Assembly (NCBI GenBank): GCA_964392175.1
Contig: CAYMOJ010000002.1
Location: 62,001-126,000, forward strand
DNA length: 64,000 nt
Direction of reading: 5' to 3'
Origin: Firm-04 sp964392175
GTDB taxonomy: Bacteria > Bacillota > Clostridia > Oscillospirales > Ruminococcaceae
Under the pieces are notes generated by a model that worked only from the letters and a program-made list of their open reading frames with translations, searched no databases and was not told the DNA's origin. Position 1 is the first letter of the stretch; each line of letters opens with the position of its first letter. Both the position numbers and the translations under genes were made by a program. Shown here one piece after another: positions 32,442 to 41,082 of the stretch.

Positions 32442-33755
32442 TTATAGACCTTTCTCTCGTAAATCGCTGACAAGCTGCACATAGAATTCGCGCACATCAA
32501 AGCCTTCAATATTTTCACGATTCAGGTCTATCATATCACCGTGGGAGATGCCACGGTTGCTTTTAGGGACGATAAACCAGTAATTCTCGCCCCATCGAAA
32601 TGAGGTAGCAGCCACGAGCCCATCATTTGGGCCATCGAAATACTTGACGAGTGGCTGCGAAAAATTCAGCGGAAATTTGCCACCGGCAGAGCCTTTGAGC
32701 ATGGAACCGATGCTTTGGGTGTAAATATCTGTTGGCAGATATAGGTCGCGCATGGTTTCCTGGCAGCGTGTCGCAGTCAGATCACGAACAGCCGCCATAA
32801 AATCGGGCGTGGTATCGCCCATTACAGCTGCAGCACGGTTATAGGTCGTGGCGAGTCTGTCACAAACGCTTTGGGGAACTTTCTCCAATAGATACTCAGC
32901 AAAGCCACAGCCCTGATGAGGTGTGTTGATGGTTGTAAGGGAAGCGACATAGGGGGCAATGCCGCAGTGCGCGATTGCGTAGCGGCAATCCAGACCGCCC
33001 TTAGAGTGTGCGATGATATTGACCTTTTCGCAGCCTTCCTTTTCCACAATGGCAGTGATCCGTGCGGCAAGCTCTTCGGCACTGGCAGCGATGGAAAGTG
33101 CTGACTGGTGCTCGCCATAGTAGATGGTAGCACCGTTTTGCGCAAGCTGTTTTGGCACTCTTCCCCAGTAATTGAATGCCTTGTTATCACGAAAGAATAC
33201 GCCATGTACCATCAAAATGGGGTATTTGGTCTTGCAGATCTGCAAGTGTTGCCGTGATTGATTGAGGGTGGCTTTTTCCGTTTCGATTCGCAATTCTCTG
33301 CGCACGATTCGTATGATATGATGCAGCGCAAACAGATGAGCGATGGGAATTGGCCCACAGATGATTCCGATAACGCGGTGTTTGCATCCAAGTTGGGTTG
33401 AGGTGCAATACACGAAGAGGATGCCGTTCCAGAATAGGATGGCATTTGCGATGAAAGCCCATACTGCGCTGATAACCCAGAGCTTCCAACCAATGGTACT
33501 GATCTGCGTGAGTAGTAGAAGCTGTGTGATCACCGAACAAACGGCTGAGCAAGCGAAAATATACAGGCACTCCACCCCATGATTGCAGCATTTCAGACGC
33601 CTCGTGGGGATTTTTTTGTGGAAGAAGCCGGCACTCAGGTTGGGAATCAGCAAAGCAGGCAGGGCAACGGCAAGCAGTAGGGGATCTTGCCAAACCGGAT
33701 AAAAGCAGTTTGCACCGAAGATGAATAGCAAAGTGAGCATTAGGCGAAATATCAT
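32442..33755 (-). CDS. Membrane-anchored alpha/beta-hydrolase (lipase-like)
   Basis: 437 residues. The first about 165 residues hold roughly four or five hydrophobic helices. The rest is a triacylglycerol-lipase/PGAP1-like hydrolase: oxyanion segment YPILMVHGVFFRD, nucleophile Ser at about 250 in AHSKGG, then the INTPHQG segment, with a likely Asp in FDGPNDGLV and a His in RGISHGDMIDL. GAGGAACG precedes the start. Substrate unknown; a lipid or ester in or near the membrane is likely. Stands alone between two terminators. Confidence 0.8.
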   Translation of the reverse strand: MIFRLMLTLLFIFGANCFYPVWQDPLLLAVALPALLIPNLSAGFFHKKIPTRRLKCCNHGVECLYIFACSAVCSVITQLLLLTQISTIGWKLWVISAVWAFIANAILFWNGILFVYCTSTQLGCKHRVIGIICGPIPIAHLFALHHIIRIVRRELRIETEKATLNQSRQHLQICKTKYPILMVHGVFFRDNKAFNYWGRVPKQLAQNGATIYYGEHQSALSIAASAEELAARITAIVEKEGCEKVNIIAHSKGGLDCRYAIAHCGIAPYVASLTTINTPHQGCGFAEYLLEKVPQSVCDRLATTYNRAAAVMGDTTPDFMAAVRDLTATRCQETMRDLYLPTDIYTQSIGSMLKGSAGGKFPLNFSQPLVKYFDGPNDGLVAATSFRWGENYWFIVPKSNRGISHGDMIDLNRENIEGFDVREFYVQLVSDLREKGL

Positions 33756-33803
33756 GTTGACGTTCCTCTCATAGGTGGTGATAATCCGACAATGAAACAG
33801 AAA

Positions 33804-33835
33804 AGACGGTCAGTAAATACCAACCGTCTGATCTC
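33804..33835 (-). terminator. Terminator of the SpoIID-domain gene
   Basis: AGACGGT (33804-33810) and ACCGTCT (33823-33829); on the minus strand it is followed by TTTCTGTTTC. Confidence 0.6.
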
Positions 33836-33856
33836 TATTCAAGTTGCTGTGCCCAA

Positions 33857-35098
33857 TCAGGCGACAGTGGTAGTTGTCGTTTCAGCAGTTGTAGTAACAG
33901 GTGGCTGATATACGAACTCAAACTTTGGTGAGCGGAGACCGAGAACATCGCGCAGGGAATTGCCCTTTACGGTAACGGTTCCACCGATGACGACGCTTGC
34001 GACATATCCGCCGTCGCCGTAGGTGATCTGGAGCCAGTCATAGGGGTTGCCGGTTAAGTCAACATTATATGCGGATTCCAGGATCTTTTTCAGCTTTGCG
34101 GTCGAAAAGACTGTTGCTTGATTGTAGTAGGGGTCGCAGGTTTCGTCGTGCTTTTCGGGGACGCTGACCAAGTAGGGGACATCCATAAAGAAGATATCCT
34201 TACAAGAGGCGGTTGCGCCGCCACCAGAAGCGTAGAACATTGTATCTGCGGGCTCATTATTATAATACACCGCAGTACCCAGCACCGAGCGCACCGCGTC
34301 GATAATGTTCTGGCTGGGATTTTTCTTGCCTTGTAGACCGGAGCCGTGACCATGGAAGAGATAGAAGCTGTAGATGGCGATTGCCTGAGCCTTCAGGGCT
34401 TCGGGTGCCATACTGGGGCCCATCTCTCGGTTCACGACCTGTGCAATGACGGAGACGATATCGCCCGAACAATTGCCGATCGTAATTTGTGTATCTTCTG
34501 TCACGCCGGTATTTACCAGCGTGGTGCCGGGGTAATAATGTGCCAGGATTTGCTTATAATCCCAACCATCGTACATGGCGTAGTAGTTTGCGCCGTTCTG
34601 GCTCATGCCCACGCCGTGCCCATAGCCCGATGAATAAAAGACGACAGTATCGGACTGTGCCGCAATGGTAGAACCAACAGTGCGTGTCGGCTCACGGTAA
34701 GTGGAAAAGACGGTGGTTGTGGTGGTTTCGGTGGTAGTTGTTGTCACTGCAGTTGTCGTCAAAAGCGGGTCCTGCTCAGCCGAGACTGTCTCGTAGCTGA
34801 TGAGGGAAAGGCTCTGATCATACTCAGAGATGTCGGCCTTCCACCAATCGGTTACGCTGTAATCGTTTGCAGCGGCAGAGTCCTCTGCGGCATTGCCTAC
34901 AATCAGCGGTGAGGGTCCCGAAACAGCATGTGCGCCGGAATCGATTCCGTTCATCGTGGTTGTCGCTGCGTAGACTACATCGACAGCGGGCGAGCCATAC
35001 AAAGCGTTCCGGTCGATGTGGGCAACACCTGTTGCGGTGAAGGCCATCACACCTGCAACCAGAAGCGCGATGCGGTTTCGTCGCATTCGAACTTGCAT
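33857..35098 (-). CDS. SpoIID/LytB-domain protein with permuted motif order
   Basis: 413 residues. N-terminal signal or anchor helix (about 8-25), a variable region with a Thr tract (about 110-135), a SpoIID-type domain, and a short Thr-rich end. SpoIID proteins are lytic transglycosylases of the cell wall. In usual members the block EMGPSMxPEALKAQAIA comes first and GHGVGMSQxGA, with the YYPGT end, comes last. Here GHGVGMSQNGA and KQILAHYYPGTTL (about 155-190) precede NREMGPSMAPEALKAQAIA (about 220-240) and LRDVLGLRSPKFEF (about 383). This is the order expected of a circular permutation. The start has GGAGAG 6 nt upstream. Confidence 0.82.
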   Translation of the reverse strand: MQVRMRRNRIALLVAGVMAFTATGVAHIDRNALYGSPAVDVVYAATTTMNGIDSGAHAVSGPSPLIVGNAAEDSAAANDYSVTDWWKADISEYDQSLSLISYETVSAEQDPLLTTTAVTTTTTETTTTTVFSTYREPTRTVGSTIAAQSDTVVFYSSGYGHGVGMSQNGANYYAMYDGWDYKQILAHYYPGTTLVNTGVTEDTQITIGNCSGDIVSVIAQVVNREMGPSMAPEALKAQAIAIYSFYLFHGHGSGLQGKKNPSQNIIDAVRSVLGTAVYYNNEPADTMFYASGGGATASCKDIFFMDVPYLVSVPEKHDETCDPYYNQATVFSTAKLKKILESAYNVDLTGNPYDWLQITYGDGGYVASVVIGGTVTVKGNSLRDVLGLRSPKFEFVYQPPVTTTAETTTTTVA

Positions 35099-35455
35099 AG
35101 TTTCTCTCCAAATATCAATCTCACCGACGCGAAGGTCGGCTTTATTTCCCCAAGATTGCATGGGGATTTTGTCCGGAAACCGTTTGTGTCCTCCTTATGA
35201 GCCGTTCGGTGCTGTCCTCTTGCCCGAACGGACATACCGCAGGAATGGTATGTGCTTTTCTGCCTTTCTGTATCTAAAGTATTTTTGGCTGCGTGATGCC
35301 GTGTTTGTCGTTGATGCGACTGTACGAAGCGAAGGCTGTGCGCCATTCGTGAAGGGAACACGGCTACAGCATAGCCGAAGTCAGGGGCGGAAGATGTAGG
35401 CATAGAACCGTCCGTTCACAGCCTCACTGCCGACGATGCTTCGGGGACCCTCGTC
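35099..35455 (-). ncRNA. Structured region between sortase and SpoIID-domain genes
   Basis: 357 bp without a supportable gene. On the minus strand it holds consecutive hairpins: ACATACC-GGTATGT (35232-35253), CCGTTCGG-CCGAACGG (35202-35231), CCCCA-TGGGG near 35146-35163 and a GCCGAC-GTCGGT loop. An AAGGAGG at about 35192-35198 has no start codon in range. A riboswitch or attenuator is possible. Weak likeness to the 3' part of c-di-AMP riboswitches was noted but not enough to assign. Confidence 0.35.
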
Positions 35456-36952
35456 TCATTCGTAGGGGACAAAGAGTTCAGGGTCAAATTCGGAATAGTT
35501 TCCGTACTGGTAAAATGCCTTCGGCCAGAGAACGTTACTGTTTGGCTCACTGAACTGTGTGCCATCCGTGACGTCCTCGCCGTCGCGCATGAGACGCGCC
35601 ATAATGATGAGCTTTGCGTTTTCGAGCTTGCCATTGCAAGTGTAAAGCGTCAGCAGCTGATCGCCGTAGGTCACATCGACCTCGTTCTTCATCATGTTGC
35701 GTTTTTTGGCGTTGTTGACATACGCTAGGAAGTCCTCTTCATCGTCGAATTCAAAGGTATTCCAGCAATCGAAAGCGTACTCGGAAGTTGTATCATCACC
35801 GTCTACGATAAAGATCGCAAAGATCTTATAGTAGTAGGTCTTGTACAGCGAATCCAGCGTAATAATGGGGTGCTGGCTGTAGTAGCTGTAGTTATTGTAG
35901 TATTTCTTCAGGCTGCCGAACATTGATTCATTTTTCATGTTGTGCCCGTACACCAGAAGATTCGTGGAATTATCCACCGTTCGGCGGTTGCCGACCACTT
36001 CATCGAAATGGCAGCGATAATCCATGAAGATACAACCTGCTCTGTTTTCCGAGAGGTCAAACGCCCGGTAGAGGTAATAATCGTTGGTGTTGATATTGGG
36101 GTCTGTCGATTTGCGCTGCACGACGGGGTAGCTTACTGGTGTGCCTTCGATGGTAATATAGCCGACTAAATCGGAGTTGCGATCCAGGTACATATCTGCA
36201 ATGTAGTTGTATTCGAGGTACTCATACACCTCACCCTGTGGGGTGGTTTCCAGGATCGTCGAATCGGATGATTGGCTGCTGTGATAGTTTGCGACCTCAT
36301 TCTGCATTCCTTCATGCAATCGCTTGTTCAGATACAGCTCAGTGTAGTAATCGGCGATGAGATACAAGCAAACTGCAAATGCGATGAGTGCAACAAGAAA
36401 GATGATTTTTCTGATGACATCGAAAGCGGAATCGCCGCGCACGGGAAACAGATCCCGCAAACCCTGCGCTATCGTATAGCGCTTGCGCTTTTTCTTCTTA
36501 CGCTTCTTTTTCTTGCCTGATTTCTTTTTCGGCGGCGTTACCGTCTCCGTTTTGGAAATTTCAGGTGCAGACGCGTCTGAAGTTGCCTGCTTGGAGCCCG
36601 TTTCCTGCTCGGGGGAATCTCCTTGCGGCACATTGTCGCCTTGCTGCGCATCGAGTGTATGACGCATTGCGTCCACCTCCGCGAGAATGGCGTCAATGTC
36701 ATCCGTTTTTTCGCTCACGGCTACAGTGTTCTCAACATTTTCAGAATCTTCCAAAGTCGGGTCGGCTGCTTCTGCGCGTACCGCAGATTGCAGCGGCTCG
36801 CCGATGGCGTCATCGGAATTTGTTTTGCCCTCTGCGCCGGTTTCCTCTGCCAATGGGGGCAGCGAGGAAAAAACGGGTCGTTCTGCCCCTGTATCGGGAC
36901 AGTTTTCATGATTCTGCATGGGGTTGGGGTTTTGCTGAAGTTTGTCACTCAT
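35456..36952 (-). CDS. srtB: Class B sortase with long acidic N-terminal cytosolic region
   Basis: 498 residues, about twice the usual sortase length. Residues 1-145 are acidic and disordered, then comes a strongly basic run (KKKSGKKKKRKKKKRKR), one transmembrane helix (about 181-202) and the sortase domain. The catalytic His is in YGHNMKNESMFGSL (about 339), Cys in TLYTCNG (about 437) and Arg in ARLMRDGE (about 451). FGSLKKY with a long helix before the Cys is the class B pattern. No adjacent sorting substrate or pilin gene is visible. Confidence 0.9.
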   Translation of the reverse strand: MSDKLQQNPNPMQNHENCPDTGAERPVFSSLPPLAEETGAEGKTNSDDAIGEPLQSAVRAEAADPTLEDSENVENTVAVSEKTDDIDAILAEVDAMRHTLDAQQGDNVPQGDSPEQETGSKQATSDASAPEISKTETVTPPKKKSGKKKKRKKKKRKRYTIAQGLRDLFPVRGDSAFDVIRKIIFLVALIAFAVCLYLIADYYTELYLNKRLHEGMQNEVANYHSSQSSDSTILETTPQGEVYEYLEYNYIADMYLDRNSDLVGYITIEGTPVSYPVVQRKSTDPNINTNDYYLYRAFDLSENRAGCIFMDYRCHFDEVVGNRRTVDNSTNLLVYGHNMKNESMFGSLKKYYNNYSYYSQHPIITLDSLYKTYYYKIFAIFIVDGDDTTSEYAFDCWNTFEFDDEEDFLAYVNNAKKRNMMKNEVDVTYGDQLLTLYTCNGKLENAKLIIMARLMRDGEDVTDGTQFSEPNSNVLWPKAFYQYGNYSEFDPELFVPYE

Positions 36953-37045
36953 GGGAAGAACGCCTCCATCATTGACGGCAACCTCCGCCTTGCATCGCTC
37001 GAAAAAAAGCGTGCATGAGCGTTTGTGCCGTACAGGTTGCGGCTT

Positions 37046-37594
37046 TCAGCGAAAGTACTCCGCCTCAAGCAGCTGTTTTGCGATACAAAACACACATTTT
37101 GCAGTATTGTGCCGGATACCGTCTCTGTCAAGCTCTGGAAGTTCCCAGAGCCGCAGTAAGGTTGCAGCTACCTCACCCTGAAACGCAAAGCCTGCGTAAA
37201 CAGTACCCACGGGATGTTCTTTTGTGCCACCATCCGGCCCTGCAATGCCGGTCACCGCCAGAGAGAGACTCGCACCGGAGCGGACAGACAATCCGCTTGC
37301 CATTGCGTAGGCTGTTTCTCTGCTGACAGCGCCGTAACGCTGCAAGATCTCGGGTGGTACTGCGAGCATATCCCGTTTCATTCTGTCGGAGTAGGTGCAG
37401 ATTCCAAGCTCAAATACCTGCGATGCGCCTGCCACTGATGTAATACGCTCGGAGAGAAGTCCACCTGTCAGGCTTTCCGCCGTGGCGACAGAGAGACCCC
37501 TTTCCCATAACAATTTTACTACATCGGCTACGGTTTTGTCAAGGTCAGCTGCAAAAACTTTGGAATCTTTACCATACTCATGGCATATTTTCAT
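37046..37594 (-). CDS. pncC: Nicotinamide-nucleotide amidase (CinA C-terminal domain, PncC)
   Basis: 182-residue stand-alone CinA_C protein that deamidates NMN to nicotinate mononucleotide in the pyridine nucleotide cycle. Signatures: ATAESLTGGLLSERITSVAGAS and VTGIAGPDGGTKEHPVGTV. The start was set at 37594 because GGAG is 6 nt upstream; an ATG four codons earlier has no ribosome binding site. No N-terminal MoaB-like domain. Confidence 0.9.
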   Translation of the reverse strand: MKICHEYGKDSKVFAADLDKTVADVVKLLWERGLSVATAESLTGGLLSERITSVAGASQVFELGICTYSDRMKRDMLAVPPEILQRYGAVSRETAYAMASGLSVRSGASLSLAVTGIAGPDGGTKEHPVGTVYAGFAFQGEVAATLLRLWELPELDRDGIRHNTAKCVFCIAKQLLEAEYFR

Positions 37595-37675
37595 GATATT
37601 CTCCATAACTTCACCAAAAAATTTGATGGCATTTTGGGCTGCATTGTCAATCTTTGGCAGATCATTCGTATTGGC

Positions 37676-38887
37676 TTATGCCTGATCGTTCTCGGCAACG
37701 CGCATTGCAAAGATTTTTTTTGTGGTATTTTGCACGGCTTTATCGATCAGCGCGCTGAAGTCAACGGCATTTTGTGCGGCTTCCACATCATCTAGTCGGG
37801 GTCGCAGTCTGGGATGACGAGGAGTGAACACCGTGCAGCAATCCTCGTAGGGAAGGATGGAGGTTTCAAAGGTATCGATGTGGCGTGCAATGTCGATGAT
37901 CTCGGTTTTATCCATGCCGATGAGGGGACGCAGCACGGGGAGCTTGGAAATCGCATCGGTGCAGTGGATCGCCTGTAAAGTCTGGCTGGCAACCTGCCCC
38001 AGACTTTCACCGGTGATGATTGCTTCGCATTCGTTTTGTGCGGCAATGCGCTGTGCGATTTCCATCATCAAGCGGCGCATGAGTATAGTGAAATACTCCT
38101 CAGGGCATTCGCGACGCAACACTTCTTGAATCTCGGTAAACGGCACACAGAAGAACGCCATGCTACCACACCAAGGTGCTAGTTTTTCCACCAGCGTTTC
38201 TACTTTCATGCGGGCACGTTCCGAAGTGTAGGGGGGGCTTTCAAAATGGCAGGCAGTGATGCGCATACCACGTTTTGCCATCATCCATGCAGCAACGGGG
38301 CTATCAATGCCGCCGGAAAGTAGCAGCAGACCGTTGCCGGCAGTTCCAACAGGCAGTCCACCTGCGCCTTTTTGCTTAGCAGCGTGAATATATGCGTTGG
38401 TGTCACGAATCTCCACCGTAACTGTGATATCGGGATTGTGTACATCTACCGTCAGCGAAGGAAATGCCTCAAGCAAAATACCACCCAGCTCTGCACAGAT
38501 TTGTGGCGACTTTAGAGGAAATGCTTTATCGGCGCGTTTTGCCTCAACCTTAAAGGTCTTTGCATAAGGCAATACTTCTTGCAGATAGGGAATGGCGCGA
38601 GCTGTGATATCAGCAAAATCCTTTTCACAGACCAACGCGCGGCACAGCGCGGCGATACCGAATACCTTTTGTAAGCGGGGCATGGCAGCATCTATCAAAG
38701 CATTGCAGGCTGCATCGGTATCGGCGCAAGGGGTGATGTAGATGGTGGATTGTCCTTTGGCATATTCAAAATTGCCGATATGCTTCAATCTGTGGCGGAT
38801 GTTGCGCAGCAGCACATCCTCAAAGCTGTTGCGGTTCAGACCCTTCAGTGCCAACTCACCATATTTCAACAGAATAATTTCTCGCAT
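37676..38887 (-). CDS. thiI: tRNA 4-thiouridine synthetase
   Basis: 403 residues: NFLD/THUMP region (about 1-165) and PP-loop ATPase with LLLSGGIDSPVA (about 193-204). It adenylates U8 of tRNA and transfers sulfur. The rhodanese domain of the E. coli enzyme is absent, as in Bacillus, so sulfur must come from a dedicated desulfurase. That enzyme is encoded 42 bp upstream in the same operon, matching the NifZ-ThiI pairing of B. subtilis. Confidence 0.95.
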   Translation of the reverse strand: MREIILLKYGELALKGLNRNSFEDVLLRNIRHRLKHIGNFEYAKGQSTIYITPCADTDAACNALIDAAMPRLQKVFGIAALCRALVCEKDFADITARAIPYLQEVLPYAKTFKVEAKRADKAFPLKSPQICAELGGILLEAFPSLTVDVHNPDITVTVEIRDTNAYIHAAKQKGAGGLPVGTAGNGLLLLSGGIDSPVAAWMMAKRGMRITACHFESPPYTSERARMKVETLVEKLAPWCGSMAFFCVPFTEIQEVLRRECPEEYFTILMRRLMMEIAQRIAAQNECEAIITGESLGQVASQTLQAIHCTDAISKLPVLRPLIGMDKTEIIDIARHIDTFETSILPYEDCCTVFTPRHPRLRPRLDDVEAAQNAVDFSALIDKAVQNTTKKIFAMRVAENDQA

Positions 38888-38929
38888 GGAATCTTCCTCT
38901 TTTCTATTATTTGATCGGTATCTTGCGGT

Positions 38930-40066
38930 TTATCGTTTATGGATCAATTGTAGCCTTGCCGCTTTGATGCCCTCTGCCAGGCATTTGATGTCATTGGCGG
39001 TGTTTTCAGCGCAGAAACTGATACGGATGGTGCTGTCGGCAAGATCGCTTGGAATGCGAAAAGCTTGCAGCACACCACTGGGTTTCCCCTTAGAGCAGGC
39101 TGATCCGCTGGAAACATATACTTCTCGTTCAGCCAGAAAATGCAGCAACGTCTCCGCACGCAGACCCTTCACTGCTGCACTGAGAATATAGGGTGAGCAG
39201 CTACCGGGTTGATGAATGACGACATCCTCAATAGCAGAAAGCTGCGAAACCGCTTCTTTGCGTAATTGTGTGATGTATTCTGTGCGCATAGGCAGCGTTT
39301 TTCGCATCATGGCAGCCGCTGCCCCAAATCCTGCAATCAGCGGTACGGATTCTGTGCCGGGGCGCAGCTTTTGCTCTTGTTCGCCACCGTACAGCAGGGG
39401 CGTTAATCGCGTACCCTTACGAATATAGAGCGCGCCTGCGCCTTTTGCGCCATGAATTTTATGGGCACTGACCGAAATGAGATCGGCTCCTAATTCGTTT
39501 ACCGTACATCCGATTTTCAAAAATCCTTGCACCGCATCGCAGTGGGTAACCAGCTGTGGATTTTTTTTCTTCGCGGCATAAAAAGCGTGCCGCACCGGCA
39601 GAACTGCACCTGTTTCATTATTGACCAGCATCATGCTTGCCAAACAGGTGTCTTCATCAATTTCCGCAAGAAATGCTTCCGGATCCAGCTCACCATCGGT
39701 ATTGGGTGCAACGCGCACCACCGTGAAGCCTTGCGCCTCTAAACGGTCATATGCTGCGCGAACGGAGGCGTGCTCCACGGCGGTAACGACCATTTTTTTG
39801 CGGCGTTTTCCATAAGCACCTGCCGTACCAAAAATCGCCAGATTATTGCTTTCGGTTGCTCCTGATGTGAATACAATGCGTTCCGGTTCACAAGAAAGTG
39901 CAGCTGCGATTTGTTTGCGTGCAGCATCTACCACAAGCTGTGCATCCAATCCCATGCGATGCAGTGATGATGGATTTCCGTATGTATGGGCCATGGCATC
40001 GGTCATTGCCGCAATGCATTCCGTGCAGGGCTTGGTGGTTGCTGCGTTATCAAGATATGCAGCCAT
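38930..40066 (-). CDS. Cysteine desulfurase (NifS/NifZ-like)
   Basis: 378-residue class V PLP aminotransferase-fold enzyme: Cys to Ala plus enzyme persulfide. MAAYLDNAATTKP at the start, PLP Lys in SAHKIHGAKG, and catalytic Cys in SSGSACSKGKPSG. It heads an operon with thiI, so its likely job is tRNA thiolation; it could also feed the minimal SUF pair, which has no desulfurase of its own nearby. The start at 40066 follows AAAGGACGATG; a longer upstream frame covers the promoter and is rejected. Confidence 0.93.
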   Translation of the reverse strand: MAAYLDNAATTKPCTECIAAMTDAMAHTYGNPSSLHRMGLDAQLVVDAARKQIAAALSCEPERIVFTSGATESNNLAIFGTAGAYGKRRKKMVVTAVEHASVRAAYDRLEAQGFTVVRVAPNTDGELDPEAFLAEIDEDTCLASMMLVNNETGAVLPVRHAFYAAKKKNPQLVTHCDAVQGFLKIGCTVNELGADLISVSAHKIHGAKGAGALYIRKGTRLTPLLYGGEQEQKLRPGTESVPLIAGFGAAAAMMRKTLPMRTEYITQLRKEAVSQLSAIEDVVIHQPGSCSPYILSAAVKGLRAETLLHFLAEREVYVSSGSACSKGKPSGVLQAFRIPSDLADSTIRISFCAENTANDIKCLAEGIKAARLQLIHKR

Positions 40067-40103
40067 CGGTTCATCGTCCTTTCTGTCAATTACGATCCCT
40101 ACT

Positions 40104-40132
40104 ATTATAGCATACTTTGACGGAAAATGCAA
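40104..40132 (-). promoter_or_regulatory. Promoter of the desulfurase-thiI operon
   Basis: Minus-strand TTGCAT (40132-40127) and TATAAT (40109-40104) with a 17-bp spacer. Confidence 0.7.
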
Positions 40133-40305
40133 AACTTTCTGCAAAGCAGGTGATTTTTTTGAAAGAAAGAAGAGCATACGCCACAAGTGCACTGCAATTT
40201 TAGTCTTTTTGTGTGATGCGTGTAAGGAATTATGGTGAGAATCCTGCGCATTGGATAGAAAAACCGGCGCGCGAAAAAATTTTTTTGAAAAATCTCAAAA
40301 AGTGC

Positions 40306-40334
40306 TTGACAAGTCCGACCGTTTGTGCTATAAT
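40306..40334 (+). promoter_or_regulatory. Promoter of the tRNA-Leu/tRNA-Gly operon
   Basis: Consensus TTGACA (40306-40311) and TATAAT (40329-40334) with a 17-bp spacer. Confidence 0.88.
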
Positions 40335-40373
40335 GATAGAGCACTCAGGGAACTGCGGTGCGGAATAGCAGAT

Positions 40374-40460
40374 GCGGATATGGCGGAATTGGCAGACGCG
40401 TATGGTTCAGGTCCATATGATAGCAATATCATGGAGGTTCAAGTCCTCTTATCCGCACCA
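40374..40460 (+). tRNA. tRNA-Leu (anticodon CAG)
   Basis: Acceptor arms GCGGATA and TATCCGC, anticodon loop TTCAGGT on a TATGG/CCATA stem, a long variable arm (TGATA-GCAA-TATCA) as expected for tRNA-Leu, and T-loop TTCAAGT. CCA is encoded. A hairpin (40464-40489) separates it from the next tRNA, probably for processing. Confidence 0.95.
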
Positions 40461-40495
40461 TGGGATGGCGCACCTACGGTGTGCCATTTGTGTAT

Positions 40496-40566
40496 GCAGG
40501 TGTAGTTTAATGGTAAAACATCAGCTTCCCAAGCTGAGGTCGGGGGTTCGATTCCCCTCACCTGCT
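40496..40566 (+). tRNA. tRNA-Gly (anticodon CCC)
   Basis: Acceptor arms GCAGGTG and CACCTGC, anticodon loop TTCCCAA on TCAGC/GCTGA, T-loop TTCGATT. CCA is not encoded. The 3' end borders an accessory region. Confidence 0.95.
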
Positions 40567-40707
40567 TTCAATTGAAAATGTGCAGGAAACGACGTATCTT
40601 CGTAATTTAACGGATTTGCGTCGCTTTTTATGCTATACCGATCATTGCAAACTGTATTTTCGCAAATTGCTGTTTGCAGCACGAAGCTGAGAGAAACGCA
40701 ATACAAC

Positions 40708-40743
40708 AGCCGGCAGAGGGAGCTCCCCCTGCTGGCTTTTTTT
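40708..40743 (+). terminator. Terminator after the tRNA operon
   Basis: AGCC-GCAG-GGG arm (40708-40720) and CCC-CTGC-GGCT arm (40724-40736), followed by seven T. Confidence 0.85.
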
Positions 40744-40862
40744 ACCCTTATTCTTTTGCAAGTGTGCAAGGATGTGCAAGGAAAATCGCAAACCCCATTT
40801 CTTTGACTTTCCACACCATGGATTTTGAGGAAGGTGTTTTCTCTTGCGCGCGGCGGCGCTGC

Positions 40863-40990
40863 CTGATCTTCTCCTAACTTAACCTATCTTATCCTAATCT
40901 CTCCTAACCTTGGTTGCCATTTGGTTGTCATTTGGTTGTCATCTGGTATACCACTGGTATACCAATAGGACGCTTCACAGTATTACTGAA
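40863..40990 (-). pseudogene. Probable remnant of a phage replisome-organiser gene
   Basis: On the minus strand one frame reads YWYTSGIPDDNQMTTKWQP, then RLGEIRIR, a stop, and VKLGEDQ. The pattern of QxTTKW followed by RLGExRxxKLGE repeats is the low-complexity hinge often seen in phage and ICE DnaD-like replisome organisers. There is no start codon or ribosome binding site, and an internal stop. The plus strand of the same stretch shows five exact-length 11-bp tandem units (40910-40964). The rest of 40570-41080 holds only the tRNA terminator. Confidence 0.4.
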
Positions 40991-41082
40991 CAAAGCAACA
41001 GGATTTACGAAATATGCCACCGGAGTGCTTTCGCAATCAATTTTATTTCTCGATTTTTCGGGCTTTGTGCGTATTGCCTTCA

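Noticed and set aside
40910..40964. Five 11-bp units as a CRISPR array
   Set aside because: Units are directly abutting, too short and without spacers; no cas genes.
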